From positions 21,292,916 through 21,356,915 of the forward strand of contig JAPWDM010000003.1 in assembly GCA_035578155.1 (NCBI GenBank): 64,000 bases of DNA, written 5' to 3'. The notes under the pieces were generated by a model. It had not been told where the DNA came from and did no database searches. It saw only the letters and a list, made by a program, of their open reading frames with translations. A program made the translations under genes and the position numbers. The DNA comes from Brachynemurus nebulosus (taxonomy: Eukaryota > Arthropoda > Insecta > Neuroptera > Myrmeleontidae). Positions within the stretch are counted from its first letter, which is position 1, and each line of letters opens with the position of its first letter. Below, piece after piece: positions 33,228 to 45,086 of the stretch.

Positions 33228-34291
33228 AGGGTCTTTTAGACGGTCATATCAGTTCTCAGTTCAGTTTCAGTTTCAGTTCTCGTTTCATTTCAGTTCGGAA
33301 GGAGGTTTGTTTTTACACGGTCCGTTCAGTTCTCACTGTTCCCAGTCGTTTCAGTTCTTTGTATAATCTGAATTACTCTAAACAAAGTGTTTCGCTTTAA
33401 AAGTCTTCAACTTATATTCTTATACTAGTTTAAAAGTGCTAATATAATAATTCATGAATGAAGACTATTTCATTGCAATAGCGTTAGATTTGGTGCTGAA
33501 GAAAGAGCGGAAGAAAAGAAGCTAGTGGAGTAAGGTTTGGCTTCTTAAAAGAAATTCATTGTCGCATATAACTTTAAGGAAGGAACTTCGCTTAAAACCA
33601 TGTGATTGGTTGAATTATTTACAAATGAATAAAAAAGATACGTATCTCCTATTCCTTCCTGATTTTCATCGTCGCCGTCCATGGTATTAACACTTGTTAC
33701 AGTCGGCTGTTGGTCGCTAGCGAACGAAAAGAGATCATAATACCATAGTGATGGTTTGTATACTTCCCCAGTTCCTGCTTCACTTATTTCACTGTCCTTA
33801 GCTTTGTTGTAGGTTTTTCTTGTTGTAAGTTGAGCGTAGACTATTTATTTTAGATTTTACCATATCGATTTACCACCGTATTCTTTATATTTCTTTAATA
33901 GAAGAGTGTAGGCAGCTTCCCTGATATTTACATAGTGGTAACGTACATCTGTCTTATTCCATGAACACGGTAAGGTTTTATAAATTTTAATAAATTCGAC
34001 AACAAAATCGTGATCCTGGTTGGACATAGCGACAGCTGCCTATATAAAATGTGCACTTTGTCCGATTTTCAAGAAAACTGACGTGAGTAAACGGATCGAG
34101 GCATGATGCGCTTGTTTACACATACGATTTCTAATATCTGAAACGAAACAAATAGGTCTATCCATCCTGTCAGTTCTCAGTCTCCGTTTCAGTTCTCCTT
34201 TCCGATTTTGATTTTTACACGTAGGAAAAACTGACAGTTCGACTGAAACTGAAACTGAACTGAGAACTGATATGACTGTCTAAAAGGCCCT
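33228..34291. mobile_element. TTAA-flanked DNA element inserted in the Harbinger remnant
   Basis: Ends are AGGGTCTTTTAGACGGTCAT and the complement of AGGGCCTTTTAGACAGTCAT. Subterminal CAGTTTCAGTTC repeats are present at both ends. TTAA lies on both sides (33224-33227 and 34292-34295). It is 1064 bp and carries a decayed MADF-domain frame on the minus strand. A TTAA target fits piggyBac-type elements, whereas a MADF accessory gene is more usual in Harbinger-type ones, so the superfamily is uncertain. Confidence 0.75.
33625..34027 (-). pseudogene. MADF-domain protein remnant inside the TTAA-flanked element
   Basis: From ATG at 34027 the translation reads MSNQDHDFVVEFIKIYKTLP, then CSWNKTDVRYHYVNIREAAY and LLLKKYKEYG. 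This is the start of a MADF (Adf-1-like) DNA-binding domain with the conserved Phe/Ile, Trp and Leu-Lys positions. The stop at 33857-33859 and two frame changes break it. The continuation KINSLRSTYNKK and then SGTGEVYKPSLWYYDL-type text (EVYKPSLWYYDLFSF) is visible in other frames down to about 33700. It is a transposon accessory gene, not a host regulator. Confidence 0.65.
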
Positions 34292-34868
34292 TTAACACCT
34301 ATAATTATATATTAGCTGAAATAGAAAACGAAATAAAAAACAACTTAATTTTAGAGACTGTATTTCGCCATCAGAAAAATTAACGGCACTTATTAATTTT
34401 TCAGTATCCATTTTCTAAATACCTACCTCTATGTAAATAACAAATGAACCAAAGATCATGTTTACCTATAGATATATTATGTAACTATATAATTTTAAAT
34501 TTGTGTCTTTAAATTCGTTTAAAAAAACAAACTATTCGCGCTACAAAGTAGCTTGTACTGTAACCAGTTACACTCACTTGTATAATGTTTGTTTTGGTCG
34601 CATGAATATCTGTGACTTCGCGCGAACTGGTATTCGCGCGAAGTCGCTTGCACTGTAACCGTAGCCTTACCATGGCAATGGCTGTAATAGCTGAATTTCC
34701 TTTTGAGTAAACAAAAAATAAACCCCCTCAAAGTAAACCCAACATCCAAATTTTGACTACGTTCGTTAATTCTATAACAAAATGTTTATATTTTATCTCT
34801 CTCTTTTTTTTTGTTTTTTAAGGATATAAACGTTATTTCGATTTTTTAAAATGATCATCGTTAAATTA

Positions 34869-35796
34869 GGGGAAGGTTGCCCAAAGCGGGTATCCCTCTT
34901 AAAGCGGGTAAGCGCTTGTATATCGTTGTATCAAATGTTTTTGTCAGGTCGTGTGTATACCGAGATTAACCGAATATCAACCAATATCAATCAGTTGCAC
35001 TTGAACGCTTGTGTCGTTTAATGTCCTCGTTAAGCGTCACCAAATTTTTTTGTTGGCTTTGTTAAAAATTTTAATGATAAGTATTCTGTGACTAGTCACT
35101 AGTTTTTGTTTGTAAGCTTTTTCGTATCACCGTATTATGTTATCATCATTTGACTTTTAATGTCAAAAAAGATAGACATGTATCTGCTTTTAACAAAGTT
35201 AAGTCATTTTTGGCAAAGCGGGTAGGGGCAAAGCGGGTAGACAAAATACAAGCATCTTAATGGGAAAAACTGTTGGAAGGGGGGAAACAATAAAAAATCT
35301 TCTTTTTACGACGAAATGAGAGGAAAAACTTAAAAAAAAAATTTCTGCCTTGTTTGTGGTGATTTTGATGTAGAACCACCTGAAGTAATATACTCCAATG
35401 TGGAGGTTGTAAACAAAGTTACAGTTAATTGTTAAAAATTAATTATTTTTGTCTTTCTTCAATTTTTTTTACTTAATTATTATTATTGTTAAGTTCTATA
35501 TGATTAAGAAGGTTTATATTAAAAAAATAATACTATTTAAATACATAATGTACTTACCCGCTTTGCCCAAAGAGGATTACCTGCTTTAGGATACTTATAC
35601 TGGCAAAGTGGGTTTTTGCAGAGGTTTTGTATTTTCTTTGATAAAAATAAATGTCGTATAAAAATTTCTTAAGAATTTCATTTTAAAGTTCGATAACTAA
35701 TCTATCTGTTAATATAAAAGAAATCTGCTTATCGAGGTCAAATGCCACTTTTTTGGGCGTTTAATCTTAGCCTACCCGCTTTGGGCTTCCTTCCCC
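34869..35796. mobile_element. TA-flanked MITE with GGGGAAGG termini and AAAGCGGGTA repeats
   Basis: TA then GGGGAAGGTTGCCCAAAGCG at the left. The right end is CGCTTTGGGCTTCCTTCCCC then TA. The word (C)AAAGCGGGTA or a variant recurs inside (near 34905, 35215, 35229, 35557, 35609), like multiple subterminal binding sites. About 0.93 kb, no coding. Confidence 0.75.
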
Positions 35797-35799
35797 TAC

Positions 35800-36572
35800 T
35801 CACATAACTATCCCTCAAACTCGGTCACCAAATTTTTCTAACTCTATTCCTTCATGTATATTGCTCTAAAGCCATTAAAAAATTAAAAATCCTATAATAT
35901 TAATGTTTATATTCTAAACTGTTTACAGTAAAGTAATTCGACTGTGTTCAGATTAATATTTATAATTAACGAAATGACAATAGCATTGACATGCACAATA
36001 GTATTTTGTGCTCATGATTCTACGTTTAGGTCTTGGTGAAAAAAATGTAGTCTTTGTTAATGACATACTTTAATTGTTCTATGTACTTATTTAATTTTTT
36101 TATTTTGATCAAAAATTGTTTATTTCAACCAAAATAGTAATTTCTAATTAAAATAACAATAGGTTTTTGCATTACGATGACGTCAGTGATTTTATTAATA
36201 GAATTATTTTTCTCTTTGAAATATAATAATATTGAAGGATATAAATTAGTGACTTTAAAACAATAGCATGTCTGTCATGCCAACAGCAGTTTAAATTTTT
36301 ACGGGTGTATGAGGTAAGGTATATAACATATATAACACCACAATCCGTATGTTGATTATTACAATATACGAACGAGTGTATTGGAAAAGGATAGATTCGC
36401 ATGTAAATGCTTCAGGTCGTTCCTTTTTAGAAGAAAATGCACTGTTCTCATATTGTTGAAAGAAAACCATTTTTTACCATCAGTATAGCCTAAAAGCAAA
36501 ATTTTGGACAGCTGTACGCTGCTGATACGATTCGAACAGCAGGTTTAAATAAATTACATTGTAGTAGTAGTA
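35800..36572. other. AT-rich spacer
   Basis: No gene seen; the 76-codon minus-strand frame at 36172-36402 has no recognisable domain. Confidence 0.4.
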
Positions 36573-36580
36573 GTCAGGGG

Positions 36581-36897
36581 CATGGGCGCCCATCCCTATG
36601 GGCAGGGAGGGGCCATGGCCCCCCCCTAGCTAGGCAGGATTGGAAGAAAATTAGAAAAAAGGAGTTCGAAGAGAGCAAAACGACGTTGTTAATGATGTTT
36701 TTTGTGGATTATATATAGTATTTCAGAATCATGGCCGCCCCTAATTGACAACCGTGCTTTATACGAAGGAAGGGAAAAAACGAATTTACGAAGAAAAATA
36801 TAAAAAAAAACGATAAAAAATAATCCGAAATTTTTTCCGGAAGTTCACTTTTTACTCTTCGGGCCCCGCCCTGGAATCCATCATATGGGTGCCCATG
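36581..36897. mobile_element. MITE with perfect 8-bp target duplication
   Basis: Element ends CATGGGCGCCCAT and ATGGGTGCCCATG are inverted. GTCAGGGG is duplicated exactly at 36573-36580 and 36898-36905. It is 317 bp and GC-rich at its ends. The 8-bp duplication fits hAT. Confidence 0.8.
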
Positions 36898-37314
36898 GTC
36901 AGGGGTGTATGCACCAAGGTCCTGGAGTTCGCGGGAAGTGAAAGAGCTAGAAGAATTTTTATTACAAGTTTTTCTTCTAAAATAAAGTTGACGAACAAAA
37001 AAAAAACCAACACAATCAATACACTTTTTGGTTACATTAAAATTTAGTTTATCAATTTCTCTATATTTTCTGAAAAATGCCTAAAAACCAATAATAAAGA
37101 TGAAATTTAAGCAGGGGGTAAGGTTAATTCGTACAAAAAAAGACATGTTTTTGTTATTTCTTTGTGACGACACAGTTAAAATCTCTTTATTAAAACCAGT
37201 AGTATATTAAAGTATGACATTCGAAGAATATTGTATAAAATTTTCACGAAGAAGTATAAGAAAATACAGTAATGGCAGCAATTAATTATTCGGAGGTGTC
37301 TCGGAAAAAAGTAG

Positions 37315-37636
37315 AATTGCGGTGACCCTCATAACTTGGTGCTGGATCATCCGAAATAAAAAAATTAAAGTTCATTCGTTAGATAATAGTTTTCCTCAGG
37401 TAACGCTGGGAGGGTTTCTCGAAATTTCATTTTTTCACTTTTTTGGAACACTTAGAACGGAAGAAGACGATTTTTTGCGAAAAAAATCGACTAATTTGTT
37501 ATTGTAAAATAAAAATTATTAACAAATTTGAAAAAAACTCTCCAGCGTTACCTAGTAAATTATGTGCAGAAATAGTATTCAAAATTTCAAAAGGATCGGT
37601 GCTGTAGTTTTGAAGTTATGAGGGGCACCGACTTTG
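37315..37636. repeat. Imperfect inverted repeat
   Basis: GCGGTGACCCTCATAACTT pairs with GTTATGAGGGGCACCGAC. Inside, CTCAGGTAACGCTGGGAGG pairs with CTCTCCAGCGTTACCTAG. The 61-codon frame at 37322-37507 lies within it and is not supported. Confidence 0.55.
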
Positions 37637-37639
37637 AAA

Positions 37640-38160
37640 ACGTGAGCTGTGGGGAAAACGCTTTAAATTTTTGAACACTTAAAAATTATTGCATAAAACT
37701 GATATAGACTACTTACTGCTAAACAAAATTTTGTACCGTACACTGACAAAATATACAGTACAGGTATAAACACGTTTGTACTTGCATTGAAATTTCTATA
37801 ACTGAGAGAGAGAGAGATATATAGAGAGCAAAACATCTGCCAGGTAACAACAAAAATGATTAAAACTTCCTCAATTTTCCTCCAATCAACTTGAAATTTT
37901 GAGACAATATTCTTGAGATATTATGCATTCAGTTAAAAAAAAAAAAGCAAGAAAACAATTATTTTAATAACTTACCCCGCCCTTAAGTACAATTATTTAC
38001 AAAACTCTTGTTAGAACTATCATCACTGCCAATAGATAAAATATTAATAGATACCTCCCCAAAACCGACTCAGTATACTTGCCTCTGTTAATTTCTAAAA
38101 GTCCCTACTTAATCTTTGATTGTGAGATACTAATATAACTATGGTAGCTACTTGTGCCTA
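37640..38160. other. AT-rich spacer with a short (GA)n tract
   Basis: A short GAGA run is at about 37805-37830. Otherwise nothing recognisable. Confidence 0.4.
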
Positions 38161-38189
38161 GTTAATGATGCCAAACTATAAATCAGTAT

Positions 38190-38386
38190 TCAGTAATCAG
38201 ATTACATCAGTTAGTATTTCTTGGTCATGTGTACTTAAACTACGGTTGTTAAGGTCATACGGTAGTATCTACTTTTTGTGTAGGAAATTATTAAGTAGGC
38301 GAACTTTATTGTTATCAAATAATGAGAAAGCAAAATTTTTATTTAAATTATGTTTATTATAACAATTTAATACAAAATTAAATTAA
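38190..38386 (-). other. 3' flank of copy B, homologous to the 3' flank of copy D
   Basis: TATTTCTTGGTCATGTGTAC here corresponds to TATTTCTTGGTCACGTGTAC at about 53829-53850. The ATGTTTATTATAA block next to the gene is also shared. The duplication unit therefore extends at least about 190 bp past the stop codon. Confidence 0.6.
38353..38358 (-). terminator. Polyadenylation signal of FAAH2 copy B
   Basis: AATAAA on the minus strand, 29 nt after the stop codon. Confidence 0.5.
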
Positions 38387-41019
38387 CTAATCTATTATAA
38401 TTTTCATCGGTGGAATCCATCCACCGAATTTTTTTTCAAGTTCTTCAGCAACCGCTAAACATAACCTATCTTGATTTGGTCCAGCGATAACCTAAAATCA
38501 ACAAACATTTTTCAGTTAAAAAGAATTGAAAACTTTTTTCAGTTAGAGACAATTTTTACTTGAATGCCAATTGGTAGTCCGGCTTTATTTAAACCTAAAG
38601 GAACGTGTGTGGCTGGAAATCCCCATATACTAACAATCATTGAATAAAACCAACCGTCTGAGAAAAAAGGAGCTTGATTATGTTGAAAAGCAGGCGTCGG
38701 AAATGTTGGGTATAAAAATATACTCTTATTGCTTAAAAACTCTGCTAAAAATTGTCTCATTCGTTTGGTTTCTTCCATACATTTAGTAATTTTAGAAGGT
38801 GGAATGAAGAAGTTCATTTTCATTAAAAATAAAACTGCTATGGTGTCAAATGTAAAGTTTGAAAAACCAAAATATGTTTTCAAATCTTCCACAATTAAAT
38901 TCTTGCTCACCTAAAACATAATGATTATAAATATACTGGAAGAGGTGTTCTATTTGAATTTTCATACTAATGAGTTATCACTGTGCAATAGTATTTCTGG
39001 ATTATGCTTAAAAAAGCTTAAGTAGCTGCAACAGATTTCTAGTTTACAATCCAAGTTGAGGAAATCTGCCTGAAATTTTAGTTTACTTTACACTTTTGTT
39101 GGGAAAAGATATTAATTCAGAAATTTACTTACAGGACTTACTTTTGCGCCCAAACCTTCCAAATGGTTTACGACCTTGTACAACACGTCCTTAATTTCGT
39201 CATCCACCGGGGTAGCAACTGGCGATTGACCTGAAGAATCCTTATAGAAAACATTTAGTTTGTTAACATTAACCTGAAATATTATAATGTGTATTATGAA
39301 GACCTTATTTTCTTTCGGGGACACTTTATATCTGCTTAGAGTATTAGAGTAATTTTGATTGTTGTTTTTGACAAATTTTTTTAAAAATTATGCTACGATA
39401 TATGAATACTTTTAAGTCGCTATAAAGAACTGATTTTGTACAAAATTTCAGAATATCAAATTGAAATGGATGTCTGGCCAAAATTGTTAGCGCCACTAAA
39501 TAGGGCCCAAATTAAACACTGGAAAGATCTTGACCACATTTTGTTCAAGAGATCTCCGAAAAAGATGAAATTGATGTTACAATTGTCTTCCAGGCCATTG
39601 GTGCCCTAAATGACCTAAAACAAATAATTCTAAGACTACTGGTGCGGGTATCTACATGGAATTCGAGATGCCTACACTGAGAATCAAGCACTATAAATAA
39701 TTGATTTTTTAATTCTTTGTTTTGATTTTTCGGAATACCAGATTTAAAAATAATTTGACTTATAATTCAGATAATATTACGCGGGTGAAACCGCGGGTCA
39801 CAGCTCGTTATATTATAATTTTTATATTAACCTTTTCATCTAAATTAAGTAGGTTTCCCTTATTTATACCCAAAACTTTCATTACTAATTTCATATCTTG
39901 AACGTATCTTGCTATTGGACCAACAGTCGAAATATCAAGAATATTCTTATTTGGTGAGGAAAGAAAATGCCCCTCAAACGGTACAACATCTAAAATAAAA
40001 TATTTTTTAAACTGTATTACAAATCAACTGAGTTGCAGTATACAAATCTCCTATACGATCTACTCACAAGCTGTAGGCTTATGACCGAAAATACCATTAA
40101 ACATAGCTGGAATGCGAAGAGAGCCGGCCAAATCTGAAGCTATGCCAACTACTGACGCTCCTGTAGTTATCAGTGAGGCCTGTTAAAAGTAAAGATAAAA
40201 ATTTGTATAAAAAATATTTAAAAATAATTTTTGTTTTTTTAAAAACAGTTATTTACCTCGCCACCTGATGATCCGGCTGTTGTTCGGTTAGTATCGTAAG
40301 GATTCAACGTTCGATCAAAAAATTGAGTACTTGCTTCACATTTCATACGTAGCTGAGGCGTATTTGTTACTGCGAGGATTATTGCACCAGCTTGACGCAT
40401 CAGAGCTACAGCATCACCATCTTTATGTGCTTTCAATCCTTTTTTTAATGCACGGCTTCCCGTTAGACTTAAACCTGGTGAATATTAATTGCGTTCAGAT
40501 GATTTTTCTAAACTTTGCTTAGATTCCAACCTTTAACAGAACAACTTTCTTTAACTGTAATTGGAACACCAAGCAATGGTTTTTCTTTTGCTAGCTGATC
40601 GGGAAGTTTTTTGCGTTTTTCTATAAGCAAATCAACAGCATGAGCTTCTTTAATGGCAGTTTTGAAATTATCCTCGGCTACTGCATTAACAATTGGATTC
40701 ACTTCTTGAATTCTTTTAATATAAGCTCGAACCACATTTTCGCTTTTAATCTGAGAATGTAGAGAACATTTCACGTGTATTTTATGTTAAAATATAAAAT
40801 TTTAACCATTTACATTGTGGTAAATTAAAAACTTACCCTACCACTTCTAATTTCTGTAGCTAGTTCTGTTGCACTGATCAACAATAATTTATCTGTTATT
40901 GGTGGAACACGTTTTCGTGGTTTCAATGAAGTTATCCAAAAAATGGGTGTTGATAAAAATAATATTAGTTTTATTGTAAATCCAACGATCCTCAAACTCT
41001 TCTCAAAGGGTACACCCAT
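38387..41019 (-). CDS. FAAH2: FAAH2-like amidase, copy B
   Basis: Predicted membrane-anchored amidase-signature serine hydrolase, 529 residues (human FAAH2 is 532). Exons in transcript order: 41019-40837, 40750-40531, 40474-40257, 40179-40068, 39989-39832, 39273-39133, 39069-38968, 38910-38560 and 38491-38387. The start is the ATG opening MGVPFEKS because it aligns with copies C and D; an ATG six bases upstream is also in frame. There is a hydrophobic anchor at about residues 10-32, and Lys128 (PITVKES), Ser203 (AGSSGGE) and Ser227 (SDLAGS) form the triad. Departures from the family: Ala instead of the first Gly of GGS, Gln in place of Glu in the NTPE motif (NTPQLRM), and Asp in FDRT where the others have Gly. 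These changes are compatible with an altered or weakened activity. All introns are short except intron 5 (558 bp), which contains a Helitron-like 3' end. Confidence 0.92.
39778..39811 (+). mobile_element. Helitron-like 3' end in intron 5 of copy B
   Basis: ATTACGCGGGTGAAACCGCG followed by GGTCACAGCTCGT has the GC-rich hairpin and near-CTAGT terminus common to insect Helitron or RTE-type ends. The extent of the element upstream (perhaps from about 39390) is uncertain. Confidence 0.45.
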
Positions 41020-41090
41020 ATTCATAAAAATAAATTTGCTAAAAAAAATTGTTAATTGTATTTAATTAAACACTTTCAAATATTGTGTAT

Positions 41091-41100
41091 ACTGTACGAA
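41091..41100 (-). promoter_or_regulatory. Initiator-like site of FAAH2 copy B, no TATA box
   Basis: TTCGTACAGT on the minus strand corresponds to the TCGTTCAGTC and TCGTACAAGC sites of D and C. About 32 nt upstream, where C and D have TATAAAAA, this copy has TGTATTGG, so the TATA box is absent or eroded. This is inferred from comparison only. Confidence 0.35.
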
Positions 41101-41109
41101 TTAAAAAAA

Positions 41110-42199
41110 AATTCTACGCCAATACATTTTTGTTTTCTTATTTACAAACATGTAATTCCAAGGAATTATAATGAATATACTTATCAGTATCAGTATATTT
41201 AGATTATTCCAAAGTAAACATGGTATGGATTAGCGCCGAAATAAAATTACCTAGGTATATTATTTTACAAAAGTTAATTCAATGTAAAATAGTTTAACTG
41301 AAGACTGGTAACCATCTTCTAATAAAAATTCAAAATAATTAAGAGTGTAGATGTTTCTGTCTGTATAAATAAGAATTTAAATTTTTTTTTATTTTTAGAA
41401 ACTGCAAATATTTGCAGTTTTGTTCACCTGTTTAAATTCTCAAAGTCTAAATTTACCTGTATCAGTTTAGAGGCATTCTAATTCCAAAAGGTTATCGTAA
41501 ACAACATATCAAATCATCTGAAATTTTCAAAGATTACCAAAGTCATGGGTATATCATATCATCTATTCAACGTCCGTATTCATATGTTTGATCTATTAAT
41601 GGAAATAATCGAATGATCTCAATAATCGCTTACTAGATACTACTTGGGAAATTTTAATAACCGATATCATTCGATTATTATTATTCGAAATTTTTCAGTT
41701 GGAAAAAAATAAATTATTAACTCTTTAAATGATTAAGACGAGTTAACTCGTACTGCAATATGGCGGCTCAAAATGCTGCGATATGTATCTATATATTCAC
41801 TGATACATGTGCCGCCATCTGTGACAATACGATATAATTCTAAATAATGTTCAATTTTATCAACATAGTTTAGTAGAATAATTTATTTTTTGTAAATTCC
41901 TAGGGTTGACTTTTTTGATGTTGGAATCTTTAATTTTTTTCTTTTTCTTTTTTTGTAACCTTATCTATTGTACTTATCACTTGGCAGTGAAAAGGCCGGC
42001 ATTTTGAGACAAAAAAAATTTTCCATATGGTATGTTTAAAAGGGTTAAAACTTGAAAACAATGGAAATATTTTATTTTATTAAGGTTTTGATTCATATTT
42101 ACTTAATTATTCAAATTTTCTGTTGGATGTGAGTATTCAAGTAAAACTGAGTGGAAATGAATAGTTTTACATTTTTTTCTTAAGGAAATATGTATGTAA
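41110..42199. other. Intergenic sequence between copies C and B
   Basis: AT-rich. A small inverted pair (ATGGCGGC at about 41760 and GCCGCCAT at about 41812) is the only structure noticed. Confidence 0.4.
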
Positions 42200-43960
42200 C
42201 CTACTGCTTCTTGCCTGGCTCCACTCGTCAAACGACTCTAAAGTAACAATCTTCATATTTCAATAGCATGGCTAATTTCCGCACCTTTATGTACCTAATG
42301 CCCGTATCAATAGGTAGTTTTAGGAGTATATCCATTTTAGGCCTTGCTTGGAGCACCAAAACCGTAGGGGACAATTTTAATATCACAATTAATTTGGGTC
42401 TTATTTGATGGCCTTCACGGACAATTCTGACCCTCATTCTGACCCCTAGGTTCATTCAAATTTGATATTCTAAAATTCTGAGCATAATTCTCGCCTAATA
42501 ACCCTAAATTAACCATATTCATATTTCCATAGCATATTTAATTTTCATAAAATATTGTCAAAATTCAACCGTTTAATCTTAATCCTATTAGATAGTACTG
42601 GGGGTTAATTTTGAACTCATTTTACATTTAAATTAGATATTCTAAATTTCTTTATAAAATCAATTTCTTATAGTGTTCCGCTCCGCTCCTCCAAATGATC
42701 TTAAAAAAGATATATTCATATTTATAGTGTACAGTGGAAACTCGATATTTCGTCACTCTGTAACTCATCGTAAAAAAAATGTACGTAGTGTAGTTCTTTT
42801 TCTAATTAACTTTTGAAATTTAAATAGAAAAAAATTAAAGTGTGCCGTACCTAGCTGCCTACCTAAATTCCATTAAACAAAGAAATACTCAAAATAAAGG
42901 GATATCTTTCTTTGAATAAGTAAAGATATTTAATTAATTTTTCTCTTTCTTTTTCATTTTCAGACATATTCCATAATTCGCCTATTTATGTGATTCATCA
43001 CCCCTCCGGTCCCGAGCATGATGAATTGTCGAGATTCTACTGTATTTAATTTTTATGCCTTAAGACCTTTCCATAGATACCCATATTGATAACTTTGGAA
43101 GCATTTGAATTTCGAACATTTTTTGAAGTCCGAGTGTTTTGGAAAACATTTCTGAACCTGCATTAATTCGTCCAGCCATTAATTGATTGCATTTTGCATT
43201 ACTCCAGAATTCTAAGCAATAACTCACTTAATATTTTCAAAATATCAATATTGTTTAAATAAAATTTAGTCAAGATTCGCCGTCTTTATTAAGACCATTT
43301 TTGGGTCCCCAGCACCCTAGGGGGTCATTTCAACTTCACATTCGTTTATTTCATGACCTCAGTAATGTTTGAGCAAAATTTGGTCAAGATCTATCCATTC
43401 TAGAGAGCTTTCATTTTTTAGGATCTCAATACTATTTCAGCAAAATCTGGTAGAGATTCGTCCAACCGTTTACTTTAGAATAGTCTATATTAGAATATAG
43501 GGTATCACGTATTCACCAGTGAACCAATCTTTGACCATTGAGACATTCACGAGTTCACAGGGCTCTGGAAAATATTTCCGAACTCGCGTTAATTTGTTTC
43601 GGATTCTTAATAATATTAGGGCATAAGTTCAGATCCGTGCAGTCGTTTATTTTGGGTCTCTTTGAGTCCCCAGAACCTTAAAGGGCAATTTTAAAATGTT
43701 CATTTTTCTCAATATCTCAGTACAATTTGAACAAAAAATTCAGTCAAAATCCGTCCAGCCAATTATTTTGAGTTCGTTTTGGGATCTAAGGACCTTAAGG
43801 ATCAATTATAATGTAACATTTATTTTTTTCAGAATCTCAGTAGTATTTGCGCAAAATTTGGTAATGATACCTTCAGTCGTTTACTTTAAGCTTTTTTTGA
43901 AGTCCTACTGTCTTGTGAGGTAACTTTGACTTAATTCTGATATTTTTCTTTCAATTCGCA
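42200..43960. repeat. Degenerate tandem repeat of about 117 bp
   Basis: A phrase like (A)GTCAAGAT-CGTCCAGCCG, then a TTTTGGGTCCC(C)AG-ACCTTA-GG phrase, recurs with anchors near 43272, 43383, 43449, 43626, 43743 and 43861, and fainter ones back to about 42560. The wording resembles a decayed form of the 120-bp array at 10485-11755 (AAAATC-GTC, TTTTGGGTCCCA-GGACC). No coding. Confidence 0.6.
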
Positions 43961-45038
43961 TGTCAATTTGACCTATTGTTTTCTTTCGTCATTTTTTTAA
44001 TATATACTACCGTTTTCTTGAAACCATTGGGAAGGGATAAATACAGTCCATATTTCATTTTTATTTAAATATTAGATTACTCCAGAACTAGATACTATTA
44101 ACTCTAGCTCTAATGCTACTCAATCTTTTTTCTTGTTTTGTGACTGTTTCTTTAGTACCGAATCAAATTTTAATGCAATTATATCTTCGTCTGTTTCACT
44201 GGAAGATATTCTAACTATCTATCTGAAAACACATTTTTTGTAATAATATGAAAATTGTAGGCCTTAAACTTACACTGACTTAGTTTTTGTTTTTGTTTTG
44301 GTAACAGTAAATAGGATTAATGATAACAGAACCGATAACAACAAATAATTAATTAAATTTAAGTAAATCCAGATAAAAAACATTTTAATGAGAATGGAGA
44401 AATAGTTTGTATTATATAGTAACCATAGTTATTTAATTTTTAAAATTACAAAAATTATTTTTCTGCAAATACTTATGTAGTAACTGACAAAATTTAAATG
44501 ATTTTTTTATAAATTTTTCCACAAATATCTGTATACAGTAATAAAAAATTGATATTTTACGGTTTTTCGTAAATTTCGACGGTTAGACAAAAAATTTTGC
44601 AAAACCCTTTCTTAGCGAGCGCCTACGACCCAGTAGGGACCTACATACATGCCAAATTTAAAATATTTGGCTTTTATTATATAGATAATTTTCTTGCTCT
44701 GTTTATGCTTACGTGAAAGTAAGCTTACACTTACCTGAACAGTGTACTCTTTATTATAAAAAAAAATGTGTTAAAAAATATTTTGGATTTAAAATTTCTG
44801 TAGATACGCTAACAAAATTTTACAAATATTAAATAATATACAGGTGCAAAGATTGTAATATATTTGTCTCGTGTAGATTTATCAACTATTCTTTACTTCC
44901 GCTTTAGTTTCTAAAATTCAATTTCTAAAAAAATTACCAAGGTATTCGTATTAAAAATTATAAGTAGGTAGGGGTATTTTGTTGTAATCATAGGCTGAAA
45001 AAAAATGAAAAAAAGGCAAAATTTTTGATCAAGTAATG
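43961..45038. other. Intergenic sequence 3' of copy C
   Basis: AT-rich. A phrase at about 44600-44700 (CCTTTCTTAGCGAGCGCC, ACATGCCAAATTTAAAATAT, TATATAGATAATTTTC) looks like the 3' end of an insect non-LTR element. This is a tentative reading. Confidence 0.35.
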
Positions 45039-45044
45039 TTTACT
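45039..45044 (-). terminator. Variant polyadenylation signal of FAAH2 copy C
   Basis: AGTAAA occupies the position of AATAAA in copies B and D (context ATAGTAAACATT against ATAATAAACAT). It is a recognised weaker variant, 43 nt past the stop. Confidence 0.35.
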
Positions 45045-45086
45045 ATAAAAATTTTAAAAAGAAAAAAAAATACAAAATTAAATTAA

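Larger units (their letters stand above)
33040..34385 (+). pseudogene. Harbinger-type transposase N-terminus, interrupted by insertion
   Basis: The first block (33040-33223) translates to a segment with SEYSQLFEELTKQPEIFFEY then YRIN, the shape of the conserved N-terminal region of PIF/Harbinger and HARBI1-like nucleases (short helix, then FF-Y-R). The second block (34292-34385) continues in the same frame once the TTAA-flanked element and one TTAA copy are discounted (TYNYILAEIEN...). A frameshift then follows, since PSEKLTALINFS is in another frame. The DDE catalytic region is absent. Not a host gene. Confidence 0.7.
32869..34666. mobile_element. PIF/Harbinger-like element, interrupted
   Basis: The termini GGCTACGGTTACAGTGCAAG and its complement CTTGCACTGTAACCGTAGCC are inverted. 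They are followed inward by GCGACTTCG(T/C)GCGAA, with TAA/TTA just outside. It contains the N-terminal part of a Harbinger-type nuclease frame, split by a TTAA-flanked insert. Without the insert it is about 0.73 kb, so most of the transposase is already missing. Confidence 0.75.
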
